This document shows, piece after piece, positions 17,009 through 25,933 of a stretch of 64,000 nt of DNA. A program made the position numbers and the translations under genes. The DNA lies in NCBI RefSeq assembly GCF_016772475.1, contig NZ_CP068595.1:7316001-7380000 (forward strand). Reading direction: 5' to 3'. Source of the stretch: Paenibacillus sonchi. Its GTDB lineage: Bacteria; Bacillota; Bacilli; Paenibacillales; Paenibacillaceae. Positions within the stretch are counted from its first letter, which is position 1, and each line of letters starts with the position of its first letter. Under the pieces are notes generated by a model, which saw only the letters and a list, made by a program, of their open reading frames with translations, was not told where the DNA came from and searched no databases.

Positions 17009-17084
17009 AAAATACACCTCTTCTTTAATAATACAAACTTGAGACCTTATAGATCTGCTTTTTACAATAAACAGATATCAAACA

Positions 17085-17109
17085 AGAACAAGTGTTCTGT
17101 ATTATTATA
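17085..17109 (-). promoter_or_regulatory. promoter with LexA (SOS)-box-like operator for the three-gene operon
   Basis: The palindrome agaacaagtgttct (17085-17098) matches the Firmicute LexA/DinR consensus CGAACRNRYGTTYC at 12 of 14 positions, with the GAAC-N4-GTTC core intact. On the minus strand it starts five bases after a TATAAT (17109-17104) preceded by TG, and lies about 77 bases before the operon's ATG. LexA bound there would block transcription. No clear -35 box is seen, as in extended -10 promoters. Confidence 0.55.
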
Positions 17110-17302
17110 ACAAGGATTATACTTCCAATAAAGTCGAAGCATGAATACTTTTAATATTTTTAATAAATCTGTACTTATCTTCTCAATATAATTTGGTAGC
17201 TCGATCATTATATCAAATACTTTATGGGAATAATGTCGAATAATGAAAAATCAGAAACCCCTTAAATAGTAAATAAATATTGCTAACTCCCCTTAAAATC
17301 CC
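17110..17302. other. AT-rich gap between the two defence operons
   Basis: No gene is seen. It holds the upstream part of the three-gene operon promoter and the region downstream of gajB. No clear terminator hairpin for gajB was found. Confidence 0.35.
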
Positions 17303-19234
17303 TCAGTTCTCATTTTCACCAGTGAAATCTCTAACCTTAACATTTGCTTCTTGCAAGAGTTGGTACAAAGATGAAATATTATTATTTGACTGAGGTCTTA
17401 CTTGGATATCTCCGAAGCGCAATACTTCTCTTGAATTGCTGAAAGTGAAGAAGCACTGTGTTTTTGCCCTTGATAATGCAACAAAAAAAGTGCACATATC
17501 AGCATGTCTCTGTGTTCTAAACGTCCAAAATGCATCGTCTTCTAAACCTAAAAATATAACCGTATCATATTCCAAACCTTTACTTTTATGAATCGTCATA
17601 ATTGGTACGCTAAAAAGACCTAGGAAATCAGATATAGAACTCTCCCAATCTATATATTTCTCATAAGCATCGGCTAATTTCCCCACAGTATCTTTGATTA
17701 GTCTATTAAAATATGTTCCCTTCGAGTATTTTGGATACAATCGAAATAACTTCTCTTTACCTATATAAGAGAAAATTCCATCAATAATCATCTCAATTCC
17801 TTGCTCACAAAGTTCCCTATCGCTAGGCATTTCGTTTAATGCACTTTTTATTTGTATAATGTGTTCATTAAGTTCTAATTCCATCCTAAATATTTGGTGA
17901 TGTTCTAATTCAATATCGTACCCATCAATATAAACTAACAAGTCTGATACTTTTATCCATGATTCATGAGATTTACCCATTGTCGCCAGTTTAAAAAAAT
18001 CAATGATTATTTGTACGCATTCTTCAGTAAGTAGATCTTGGTATTCCTTTTCAATTCTGGCGTGGACCCCTTTTCTCCCCAGCTCTTCAATTACAAAGTT
18101 TGCATATACCAGTTCTTGTTGTTTTACAAGTATACAAATATCTCGGGGAGCCACATTTTCTCGCTGAATTCTTTTAACGATACTTGAAGCCACAAAAACA
18201 GCTTCATCAATATGAGTATTAAAATTCCAAATTTCGCATTTTCCGTCTTTCTCCATGTTATTTAATGAAACTACGGCCTCAGTCGAAGTTTCATTAATTA
18301 TTTTCGCCAACACGTTCTGAACTTCAATAAGCCTGGGAGCGGATCTATGATTTTGAGTTAATTCAATTTGGCCTGCATGAAAATCACGTTTGAACTGTTC
18401 AAAGGAATCCGAAAGGGCTCCTGCCCATCCCATAATTCGTTGCTTATCGTCTCCTACACTTGTCAGAACTGCGGATGATTCCAAAAAAGTCGTCTTTACC
18501 AACTCATATTGAAGATAGGTTGTATCTTGAAATTCATCCAAAAAAACATGACTATAGGTTTTCTGAATCGCTTTTTTTATTAAAGGATTATTTTGCAGTA
18601 GAAAATCTGCAAGTTTAGATATCATTGGAAACGTCAACGTACTTGGCAGCCCATTTTTTCCATGCACCATAATATCCCAGAGTTTTTCTAAAATCCAGGT
18701 ATATATATCATCTCCATCTTCAAAAATGGGCAAGCTATCTTCTGACAGACGTCTAAATAAAACATTGAAATTAATTTCATATTGCCAATTAGGATAATTC
18801 GGATGACGCTCAGTTATATATCCAATTGAAATATCTTGTATTTCTCTTTGAGTAAATGCTAAATTATAGTTTTTTTCTGGTCGGTAAGATTCAGGAATCC
18901 CTAATCTAAAATGATCAAGAAGGTGTTTTGCAAATGAATCATATGTCCTTGATTCGAATCTTGACGCAAGCTCCTTACCACACCTTAATTCCACTCTCTT
19001 TTTTAAATTTTCCGCTGCATCTGCTTTAAAACTAATAGCTAATATTTTCTGAGGAGATAAACATAAATTTGTTTGCAATAAATAACAAGCGCGTTGGGCT
19101 AGTAGCTCAGTTTTCCCGGCACCAGGACCTGCCAAGATAAGATTATTGATCTCAGCTTTGACCGCTATTGTTGCAGTCGATTCCAGCGAAATCCCATCTA
19201 CCGGTCTCCAGTCTTCTGGACTAATATATATCAT
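17303..19234 (-). CDS. gajB: UvrD-like SF1 helicase, GajB-type partner
   Basis: 643 residues starting six bases after the stop of the OLD-family gene. Superfamily 1A motifs are in order: AGPGAGKTE (35-43, motif I), FLDEFQDT (near 229, motif II), GDDKQRIMGWAGA (motif III), QNHRSAP (motif IV region), TIHKSKGLEYD (motif V) and VALSRAK (near 580, motif VI). Family knowledge: in Gabija, GajB is a UvrD-like protein that binds the GajA tetramer and is activated by DNA ends. This one is longer than the roughly 500-residue reference GajB, so it may be a diverged subtype. The tight operon with an OLD-TOPRIM nuclease is the main evidence for the call. Confidence 0.75.
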   Translation of the reverse strand: MIYISPEDWRPVDGISLESTATIAVKAEINNLILAGPGAGKTELLAQRACYLLQTNLCLSPQKILAISFKADAAENLKKRVELRCGKELASRFESRTYDSFAKHLLDHFRLGIPESYRPEKNYNLAFTQREIQDISIGYITERHPNYPNWQYEINFNVLFRRLSEDSLPIFEDGDDIYTWILEKLWDIMVHGKNGLPSTLTFPMISKLADFLLQNNPLIKKAIQKTYSHVFLDEFQDTTYLQYELVKTTFLESSAVLTSVGDDKQRIMGWAGALSDSFEQFKRDFHAGQIELTQNHRSAPRLIEVQNVLAKIINETSTEAVVSLNNMEKDGKCEIWNFNTHIDEAVFVASSIVKRIQRENVAPRDICILVKQQELVYANFVIEELGRKGVHARIEKEYQDLLTEECVQIIIDFFKLATMGKSHESWIKVSDLLVYIDGYDIELEHHQIFRMELELNEHIIQIKSALNEMPSDRELCEQGIEMIIDGIFSYIGKEKLFRLYPKYSKGTYFNRLIKDTVGKLADAYEKYIDWESSISDFLGLFSVPIMTIHKSKGLEYDTVIFLGLEDDAFWTFRTQRHADMCTFFVALSRAKTQCFFTFSNSREVLRFGDIQVRPQSNNNISSLYQLLQEANVKVRDFTGENEN

Positions 19235-19239
19235 AAGGT

Positions 19240-21258
19240 TTATGCATTCCTTTCTATCAGTTCCCTTACCCTCTCAACAAGCTTAATAAAAACTTCTGGC
19301 ATTAATGTGAGAAATGTATCCTCATCTATTTTTAATAAGGCTTCAATATGGGTACTTGGTTTGCTTCGCCCAAGAAATAAAGTGTTATACCAAACCATTA
19401 GTTTCTGTTGTTCTTCTGAATATGTATGTCCCGTTGCTTTTTCATTTTTTAACGCTGCAATAATCCCGCCTTTTATTTTCTTTTCGTACTTTTTGGGTGT
19501 ACGAACACGATTTGGGAAGCTAGGCCCTCTAGGAACTGTTTCTTTATAGAAAGTAGGGAAAGTTTCTAGCATAAGGAAGTCCAAGTCCATTGGTGCTGAA
19601 AAAAATACATTAAATTTATCATCCATCAATCTTGGTATCCAAAAATTATTCATTGATTCTATCCAATCTGGTTCCATTGAATATTCGTCAAACTCTTCAA
19701 GTTCAACGTCAGTAAGAATTTCTTCTCTATCATTATCTTCTGGATACCATACCTTTAATAGTTCCTCGCGTTCTCGACCATTTAACAATAACTGCTTAAT
19801 GGCATATTTGATTCGACTCCACCCACCGCCACCCCGTTCACGGTCCAAATCTAGTAGTGTAATATGCGGAATATCTAGCTCGTTAAGTAGTTTCCACATG
19901 TGATTTACATGTCTACCACCCAATGGCACAATAGAAATACCATGATCATCGGGATTAACTCCATACATCTCTAATATCTTAGGAATAACAATCTCCTCAG
20001 AATCACCTTCTCCCAAAATGACTAATCTCGAGAAATATATTTCTGGATAGGCTCTCACTGCTTCCTTAATATATGTGAACGCATCTGATGTCTTATTAGG
20101 TAAAATTATCTTTCTGACTTTTGTTGTAAAACTAGAGGAATCAATTCTCAGATGTGCTAAATCTTCTGGATCAACTCGTTTAACAATTGAAGCACTATGA
20201 GACGTTAATACAACTTGTGCATTTTCCTTTAGTGCTATATCCTTTAAATTCCCCATAACTCTACCCAATAAGTGTGGAGAAATATGATTTTCCGGTTCTT
20301 CTACAGCAAGAAGCGTCAAAGATGCAATTGAACTTCCAGTAATTCTCATTTCCGCTTCTAATAACGACGATACCAATGATAAATAAAACAAAGACCTAAG
20401 TCCATCGCCTAACTTATCAACACTATATTCCCCTAATTCATGAGTTGGAGAAAATGAGACCTCAATTTTTTTTAATATTGAAGCTAATGTTGAACTGTTA
20501 AATTGTAGTTTCGCATCTTGATATCGAACATCTTTATGGTATTTCTTCCATTCCTCACCAATAACACTTCTAATCTGAGCAACTCCATCTATCTCATCAA
20601 AAAATTCGTTAACAGGCTCCATCTTTGTTTTTATAGTTGTGTCAATATTATCTGGCCAACTGATGTTATTTAAAATTCTCCAAAGAATTGTACCTGATGC
20701 ATTTTTAAGTTGCAAAGAAGGTTCTCTTACTGCAGGCACATAGATAACTTGTATTGCCGAACGTTGATGTGGAGTGACTGGTACCAAATCCTCATCAGAT
20801 TCATCAGTTTCTTCAGCTACGGTCACAAAGTACAACTTCTGTTCGATATCACCATCAGGGGTATTACCAATCGTCCAATTTGCAACTAATCTCACACGCA
20901 GATATGGCGCTTCGCCAGTTGAATTAACAACTAGATGATTAAAAAAAGGGGGGATAGTATTAACTATATGACCTTCTCTTGGACTATCTACTAATTCAGG
21001 GAACTCTATTCGTGCTTCAATTGATAAGTTTTGTTCCCTTATCGACTCTATTGTACTTTGATATGGAACATGAAAGTCCGATCTTTCAATTGTTCGATCA
21101 TGTGCTGACACACCAAAAAGTTTTACTAAACCATGTATTAATGCAGTTTTACCTGAAGAGTTCTCTCCCACAAATCCAGACATTTTTTTCAACGTTATTG
21201 TAGTACCTTCATCACCAAAACTTCTGAAATTTTTCAAGTATAACTTTGATATTTGCAT
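19240..21258 (-). CDS. gajA: OLD-family ATPase-TOPRIM nuclease, GajA-type
   Basis: 672 residues from ATG 21258 (GGGGGAAAG site); the longer open frame to 21387 has no ribosome site. The N-terminal AAA_15/ABC-type ATPase has GENSSGKT at 31-38, a signature region KLGDGLRSLFYLSL, Walker B LLAVEEPENH near 320, and an H-loop TSHSASI. The C-terminal TOPRIM domain has ILGEGDSEE near 418 and LLDLDRERGG near 469, giving the acidic metal site. Family knowledge: GajA nicks DNA when nucleotide falls during phage infection. Reference GajA is near 580 residues, so this copy has about 90 extra residues at the C-terminus. It is paired with the UvrD-like gene behind it. Confidence 0.8.
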   Translation of the reverse strand: MQISKLYLKNFRSFGDEGTTITLKKMSGFVGENSSGKTALIHGLVKLFGVSAHDRTIERSDFHVPYQSTIESIREQNLSIEARIEFPELVDSPREGHIVNTIPPFFNHLVVNSTGEAPYLRVRLVANWTIGNTPDGDIEQKLYFVTVAEETDESDEDLVPVTPHQRSAIQVIYVPAVREPSLQLKNASGTILWRILNNISWPDNIDTTIKTKMEPVNEFFDEIDGVAQIRSVIGEEWKKYHKDVRYQDAKLQFNSSTLASILKKIEVSFSPTHELGEYSVDKLGDGLRSLFYLSLVSSLLEAEMRITGSSIASLTLLAVEEPENHISPHLLGRVMGNLKDIALKENAQVVLTSHSASIVKRVDPEDLAHLRIDSSSFTTKVRKIILPNKTSDAFTYIKEAVRAYPEIYFSRLVILGEGDSEEIVIPKILEMYGVNPDDHGISIVPLGGRHVNHMWKLLNELDIPHITLLDLDRERGGGGWSRIKYAIKQLLLNGREREELLKVWYPEDNDREEILTDVELEEFDEYSMEPDWIESMNNFWIPRLMDDKFNVFFSAPMDLDFLMLETFPTFYKETVPRGPSFPNRVRTPKKYEKKIKGGIIAALKNEKATGHTYSEEQQKLMVWYNTLFLGRSKPSTHIEALLKIDEDTFLTLMPEVFIKLVERVRELIERNA

Positions 21259-21443
21259 GGTCTTTCCCCCAATGGCTTTTTTACTATTAATGATTAATAA
21301 AAACTCAAATGCTACTTTTATACCTAATTTGCATGACTTTATTACTAATTTCGACAATTCCCTAGTTATTCCTTTTTTAAAGTTCATTTTAATAGATCAC
21401 AATAAAAATATTATTTTGGATTTCATTGCTTATGGAGGAAATT

Positions 21444-22430
21444 ATGATAAAACCTTCTCTTATGCAAATTCAAATCAGACAAGCCCATAGTATCAACCTT
21501 ATCAAATTTGCTAAATTGCATGGCTACATCCTCGAAAATGGTGGCCGCCGCGCGCTTCATGCGAAGCAAAGTGGCGGTCTTTACTTTTTCAAAGACAGCA
21601 ATAAGTACTATCACTTCTCCACCGATACCCACGGCGGCCCAATTGACTTTGTAATGCAATTCTGGAATATGAATTTCAAAGAAGCTATAGCTTTTCTACT
21701 GGAGAGCGAAATCCCACGCTTCACTCCTCTGCTCCATTCTCCTCAAACAGCCGGCCAACTCACCCTTCCAGACAAGGCATCCAACTATAGGCGAGTCGCT
21801 TGGTATCTCGTACACGTTCGAGGAATTGACTCCGAAATCATGTCCCAACTCATGCACGATAAAAAGCTTTACCAGCAATCCAAAACCGGAAACTGTGTTT
21901 TCATCGGATACGATCCTGATGGAATTCCTAAGTACTGTTCGATGAGAGGTTGCAACCCTAATCGCCCTTTTAAGCAGGATCGAATACATTCAGATAAAAG
22001 CTACCCCTTTCTCATTCCTGGTAGTAACAACAGTTCGCGGGTTTACGTATGTGAAAGCCCCATCGACGCCATGAGCCATGCCACACTCACCAAGCTGAAC
22101 GGGCTGGACTGGCGAGCAGATCATCGAATTTCCCTCGGGTGTTTATCAGATAATGCCTTAGAGCGCTTCCTATCCCAACACACTATTCATGAAATCATCT
22201 TTTGCTTAGACAATGATTATAACGCCACTTATCGAGATGGCAGCCCGGCTCCCAATTGGGGACAAGAGGCTGCCTTTAAATTTGCCCATACGTATGATGA
22301 GTTAGGATATCAGACCAGTATCCAGACACCACTTAATAAGGATTTCAATATAGATCTGGTTTCTATGCGTCAGGCCCCACTCAAAGCGAAATCACCTATT
22401 CATGAGGAGGATTGTGATTATGAACTTTAG
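21444..22430 (+). CDS. DUF3991/TOPRIM domain protein (primase-like)
   Basis: 328 residues from ATG 21444 (GGAGG at 21434). The N-terminal part resembles the primase zinc-finger fold without cysteines: FAKLHGYILENGGRRALH, then YYHFSTDTHGGPIDFVMQF. DUF3991 follows (YLVHVRGIDSEIMSQLM). The C-terminal TOPRIM has RVYVCESPIDAMSHAT and EIIFCLDNDYNA, with the conserved Glu and DxD. Family knowledge: such proteins recur beside relaxase genes in firmicute conjugative elements and may prime second-strand synthesis. It is the first backbone gene after the defence cargo, on the same strand as the giant helicase, from which the cargo seems to have separated it. Confidence 0.8.
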   Translation: MIKPSLMQIQIRQAHSINLIKFAKLHGYILENGGRRALHAKQSGGLYFFKDSNKYYHFSTDTHGGPIDFVMQFWNMNFKEAIAFLLESEIPRFTPLLHSPQTAGQLTLPDKASNYRRVAWYLVHVRGIDSEIMSQLMHDKKLYQQSKTGNCVFIGYDPDGIPKYCSMRGCNPNRPFKQDRIHSDKSYPFLIPGSNNSSRVYVCESPIDAMSHATLTKLNGLDWRADHRISLGCLSDNALERFLSQHTIHEIIFCLDNDYNATYRDGSPAPNWGQEAAFKFAHTYDELGYQTSIQTPLNKDFNIDLVSMRQAPLKAKSPIHEEDCDYEL

Positions 22431-22477
22431 ACTTTTTTCTCATTGGATAAGAGAACTGCCGTCCCACTACCAGAGGG

Positions 22478-22559
22478 CACCGCCCGGTGGTGGTGGTGTA
22501 AAGGCAGGAATAGCAAAATGTCATTTTGCTAGAAAACAGCGTGGAAGCAGAGCTTCCAC
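22478..22559 (+). other. oriT: candidate origin of transfer (oriT): cluster of three inverted repeats
   Basis: Three hairpins lie within 82 bases just before the relaxosome genes: CACCG-cc-CGGTG (22478-22489), agcaaaatg-t-cattttgct (22512-22530, 9-bp arms around one base) and gtggaagc-aga-gcttccac (22541-22559). Origins of transfer in MobP-type elements lie next to the mob genes and carry such repeats beside the nick site. An open frame runs through, but its composition is odd and the next gene has its own start. The nick site cannot be told. Confidence 0.5.
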
Positions 22560-22629
22560 CGACATTTTTAGTGATTTTCACCCGGCAAACGAATGTCGCT
22601 TAAGAGTACCCCAAAGGGAAGGAGATGCC

Positions 22630-23112
22630 ATGGCACAAGCTGAGAAAACCATACAGATCACCGTCAAGCTCCCAAAGAAACAATATGAAGCATTGAAAAA
22701 GTATGCAGCTACCAAGCATCTCAGTATGGCAGATATCGTACGTGCCTTTATTCAAAAGGGGATGTCTGTAGATGCCTATACCGAAGAGATTGATTTCATC
22801 ACTACTATTATCCGCCAGGAGATCACCATTGCCATCAATAGTTTGAGTAACCGGTTAGCCGGACTGGCTAGCAAAGACCTCATCATGTCCGCCGCCTCTT
22901 ATTACTCCACCATTGCTATCATTGCGGATTTAATCGATATGAATCGTTATACAACATTCCGGGAGATTGAGAAGAAGGCTCGGCAGCTTGCAGTGGAATA
23001 CATGAAGATGAAGCTCACTGATGTGGAGAAGCTATTCCTCTCCGGTGATGGTTTTGAGCAGGATGCTGAGCGACTGCGCGGAGGCGATATCGATGTCGGC
23101 TCTGATCTATAA
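22630..23112 (+). CDS. MobC-like relaxosome accessory protein
   Basis: 160 residues from ATG 22630, after AAGGGAAGGAG. The start KTIQITVKLPKKQYEALKKY is a ribbon-helix-helix beta-strand and helix, followed by HLSMADIVRAFIQKGM, the second helix. The rest is helical (TIAIIADLIDMNRYTTFREI). Family knowledge: MobC/CopG-type proteins bind oriT and help the relaxase nick. The longer in-frame start at 22402 would run through the oriT hairpins and is rejected. The 3' end overlaps the relaxase start by 20 bases, which fits translational coupling. Confidence 0.75.
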   Translation: MAQAEKTIQITVKLPKKQYEALKKYAATKHLSMADIVRAFIQKGMSVDAYTEEIDFITTIIRQEITIAINSLSNRLAGLASKDLIMSAASYYSTIAIIADLIDMNRYTTFREIEKKARQLAVEYMKMKLTDVEKLFLSGDGFEQDAERLRGGDIDVGSDL

Positions 23113-24328
23113 GCAACGCTTCTTCCATCCTAATAAGCCCAAAACTGCAGTCAGCAATTACTGTCATATTGGTTATATCGCCACCCGCCCCGGTGCAGTT
23201 CGGCATGATGCGAAAAACCATGGTCTATTCGGAAAACTAAAGCCCGGCGAGATGCAGATATTTGATTCCTGGCAAGAAGTGGCACGAACTGTCCGAGATA
23301 TTTCGCAGCAAGGCAAAAACATGTTTCGTGGCATTATTTCTTTCCGCAGAGAAACTGCAATGGAACTAGGACTATCAAACTTCACGGCATGGCAGCAGTA
23401 TATCGAACAGCACATTGCCACACTTGCAGCCCAAAACCAGATTAAAACAGAGAATCTATGCTGGGCTGCCGCCTTTCATAACGAAATAGATCATCCTCAT
23501 CTTCATGTAGTGTTCTGGGATAAGAAACAAGAAATCATGAAGAACTACACTTCTCCCCAAGTCCCCAATCGTATTCGCAAACAGCTGATTAAAGACACGT
23601 TCGCTTATAAAATCAAACAGTTTATTGCCATGCGGGATCAGGCCAAATCTGGAGTATCCGAGATTACCGATCAATTGGTATCAGAATTTGAGAACTATCT
23701 GAAGCAGTTGAACCCAAAAGCATTTCGAGCATTCCAGCAGCGATTCGAAATTGATGATGAAGACTCTCTTCTCCTCTTTCCCAAACATCATTTGGTGGAG
23801 CCCTCTTCTGTCAAGAAGTTGGCTGAACAGCTTTTTCAACTGCGTCAACAAATGCCGAAATCCGGACGACTTGCGTACAAGCTGTTGCCTCCTGAATCGA
23901 AAACACTGCTGGATAAGTTTGTACAGAACATCTTGCAAGAGAATCGCTATCTGGATCAGATGGTAGATGATTACGTTAAGGCCAAAATAAACCTGGCAAT
24001 GCTTTATGATTCTATTCCAGATCATTTGAATAGGCAGCGTGCTAAATATCAGGCTGAAGCAGAGAAACGTATCGCCAACCGCATCCTCTCCACGGTTCGC
24101 AACATCATCCAGCTAGAGAAGGATGCCAGCTTTAATATCAAACAAGCTAATTGGCAGTATGCCATGACAGAGCAATTAGTGCTTGAGCTGCTTAACATGA
24201 TGGAAGGCTTGGCGATGAATGCCCAAATGGATTACGACGACAAAAGCAAGCTAATGGGAGGTGACTTATCGAAGCAGGCTAAGAAAGAATGGCTCCTACG
24301 GAATAAGGATAAAGGATTCGATAGGTAA
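23093..24328 (+). CDS. MobP-type relaxase (MobP3-like)
   Basis: 411 residues from ATG 23093 (GCGGAGGCG site); the upstream extension in this frame lies inside the MobC gene. The N-terminal catalytic domain has YKQRFFHPNKP, a conserved YCHIGYIATRPGA (probable catalytic tyrosine region) and the metal-binding three-histidine motif DHPHLHVVFW near residues 132-141. The C-terminal half is helical. Family knowledge: relaxases nick oriT and stay covalently bound to the transferred strand. It lies behind MobC and the candidate oriT, so the DNA-processing set is complete. No frameshift is seen here. Confidence 0.85.
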   Translation: MSALIYKQRFFHPNKPKTAVSNYCHIGYIATRPGAVRHDAKNHGLFGKLKPGEMQIFDSWQEVARTVRDISQQGKNMFRGIISFRRETAMELGLSNFTAWQQYIEQHIATLAAQNQIKTENLCWAAAFHNEIDHPHLHVVFWDKKQEIMKNYTSPQVPNRIRKQLIKDTFAYKIKQFIAMRDQAKSGVSEITDQLVSEFENYLKQLNPKAFRAFQQRFEIDDEDSLLLFPKHHLVEPSSVKKLAEQLFQLRQQMPKSGRLAYKLLPPESKTLLDKFVQNILQENRYLDQMVDDYVKAKINLAMLYDSIPDHLNRQRAKYQAEAEKRIANRILSTVRNIIQLEKDASFNIKQANWQYAMTEQLVLELLNMMEGLAMNAQMDYDDKSKLMGGDLSKQAKKEWLLRNKDKGFDR

Positions 24329-24363
24329 TGTGAGTCTCCAACCACACCGAAAGGAATGATCAA

Positions 24364-24531
24364 ATGTTTTTTACCAATGGAAAGCTGCAATCGTTTGAGA
24401 AACTGATGCGTCAAACTCCACGGAAACATCGACCACCTTCAGAAGACAAACCGAAACAACAACCTCAAGTAATTCCTTCTCAGGAGAGTCCATCTCAGCT
24501 TAAGGAGCAATCGGCGAATGGAGATCAATAA
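24364..24531 (+). CDS. 55-aa small element protein following the relaxase
   Basis: ATG 24364 follows AAAGGA by eight bases. The peptide starts MFFTNGKLQSFEKLMRQTPR and continues as a Pro/Gln/Ser-rich tail. Short proteins with an F-x-x-G-x-L-x-x-FE-x-x-M start are common right after relaxase genes in this element type, so it is accepted despite its size. It overlaps the next gene by 14 bases. Function unknown. Confidence 0.55.
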   Translation: MFFTNGKLQSFEKLMRQTPRKHRPPSEDKPKQQPQVIPSQESPSQLKEQSANGDQ

Positions 24532-25168
24532 TCGAATGAAGGAGGTGCTGGAAGTAGAACTCTCCCGTTTGGGTTTGAATATACGGCGTGAATCGTCCTC
24601 CCTTCTCTCCGTTCTTCAAAAGAATGACCCTATCGCATTTATTCATGATAATGGTGAAATTCATTATCCAGCTAATGCCGAAGCTGCACTTGCTCACCAG
24701 ATTCCAATCATTGTCGGAAAGATCTGGGAGATAGAGAGTACCTATCGTAATGCTGCCCAGCTTGGAATCTCCAGTTTGAACAGTTACCGAAGTATGCTGG
24801 AATATAACCATCATGTGTTAGCCGGCCGCTACGACGGGGACGGTGAGTTTCGCTTTGTTACATGGGAGATGAATAGCGAGCGGACTGGATTTGCCATGGG
24901 CCATTATTTTTATCGCAACGAATACGAGAAGGCAAAGGACGATTTTCTAATGCGGAGTGGATTACTCGACAAGGGTAGACTGTTTGATATCGATCAGCTC
25001 AGTTCGCTTTACGCCGCTCTGCTCTATCGCAGTATCAATGATTCCACACTAGGGCATAACGAAAAACAATCCATCGACCTCCTTCTACAGAAAATCGAGT
25101 CACTGACTCCCCATTCTTCAAATCCCCTTCATTCGCCGCTTCAAGCTGAACTGGATCTCGAACAGTAG
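24518..25168 (+). CDS. conjugative-element protein, member 1 of a tandem paralog pair
   Basis: 216 residues from ATG 24518 (AAGGAG upstream); a second ATG at 24536 is possible. The C-terminal half includes FYRNEYEKAKDDFLMRSGLL then DKGRLFDIDQLSSLYAALLY. The next gene repeats this plan (FYDRNEAMENFAVRSGLVDG), so the two are paralogs. The N-terminal half has AFIHDNGEIHYPANAEAAL. There is no membrane segment, signal peptide or known catalytic motif. The family is typical of element backbones between the relaxase and VirD4, but its role is unknown. Confidence 0.65.
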   Translation: MEINNRMKEVLEVELSRLGLNIRRESSSLLSVLQKNDPIAFIHDNGEIHYPANAEAALAHQIPIIVGKIWEIESTYRNAAQLGISSLNSYRSMLEYNHHVLAGRYDGDGEFRFVTWEMNSERTGFAMGHYFYRNEYEKAKDDFLMRSGLLDKGRLFDIDQLSSLYAALLYRSINDSTLGHNEKQSIDLLLQKIESLTPHSSNPLHSPLQAELDLEQ

Positions 25169-25174
25169 CCTTTC

Positions 25175-25900
25175 TTGAAGGATGTGATTCGAACGAAAAG
25201 TAAAAGTGAATTTTATAAAAGCTTCTTTGCTGCCCTATCCCAGCAAGGGATTGAGGTTCGGCGTTCCACATCTGCGGACTATTTAGCAGATTTGTATCTG
25301 AAGGGCCAGATCATTGCCTTCTATACGCGGATGGACAGCATTGAACGCAATCCTTTTGTTACTGTCCCAGATCGGCTTATGAGCAGCATTTCAGACCTAG
25401 CACGGAAAACAGCCTTGCAGCTGGGCGTTTGTACCGAAAAGCCATACACCGATAAGGATGAGAAGATCACAAATGGTGTCTACAAGCTTAGTGAATACGG
25501 GGATGTCATTCTTGCTTGCAAACATCATCCTCTATTCGAATATGTATTTTCGACCTATCGTCTTGCTCCAGAGAATGGAATACCGGTACAACGCCAATAT
25601 TTTTATGACAGAAATGAAGCGATGGAGAACTTTGCCGTCCGCAGCGGCCTGGTAGATGGTAAGAAACTATTCAGCGAAAATGAGCTTATTCTCATTCATG
25701 ATGAGATGGTCAAATTCCTTATCAGTCCCAACGACAAGACTATGGACCAATTCGAACAGGTCCAGATCCTGATCGACCGGTTGGAGGAACTACTGCCCGA
25801 GCTTAAAGATCGGGAAATCCAGCTGAATTACGAGCAAGAATTTAGTCATGATTTTGATGGTAACTCGGAGACGCTCGAAATTACCGAAGAAGGACGGTAA
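25175..25900 (+). CDS. conjugative-element protein, member 2 of the tandem paralog pair
   Basis: 241 residues from TTG 25175. The start is uncertain because the only good ribosome-like sequence (AAGGATGTGAT) lies inside the first codons. It shares the layout of the preceding gene: N-terminal FFAALSQQGIEVRRST versus LSRLGLNIRRES, the FAVRSGLVDGKKLF block, and a helical C-terminus (LIDRLEELLPELKDRE). An acidic tail ends the protein. Unknown function; duplication suggests subunits or divergent copies working together. Confidence 0.65.
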   Translation: MKDVIRTKSKSEFYKSFFAALSQQGIEVRRSTSADYLADLYLKGQIIAFYTRMDSIERNPFVTVPDRLMSSISDLARKTALQLGVCTEKPYTDKDEKITNGVYKLSEYGDVILACKHHPLFEYVFSTYRLAPENGIPVQRQYFYDRNEAMENFAVRSGLVDGKKLFSENELILIHDEMVKFLISPNDKTMDQFEQVQILIDRLEELLPELKDREIQLNYEQEFSHDFDGNSETLEITEEGR

Positions 25901-25933
25901 TAACTCATCTTTTGTATAGAAGGAAGTGAGTCC

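Noticed and set aside
22402..22629. N-terminal extension of the MobC-like gene
   Set aside because: It reads through three hairpins with odd composition; ATG 22630 has a strong ribosome site and starts the ribbon-helix-helix.
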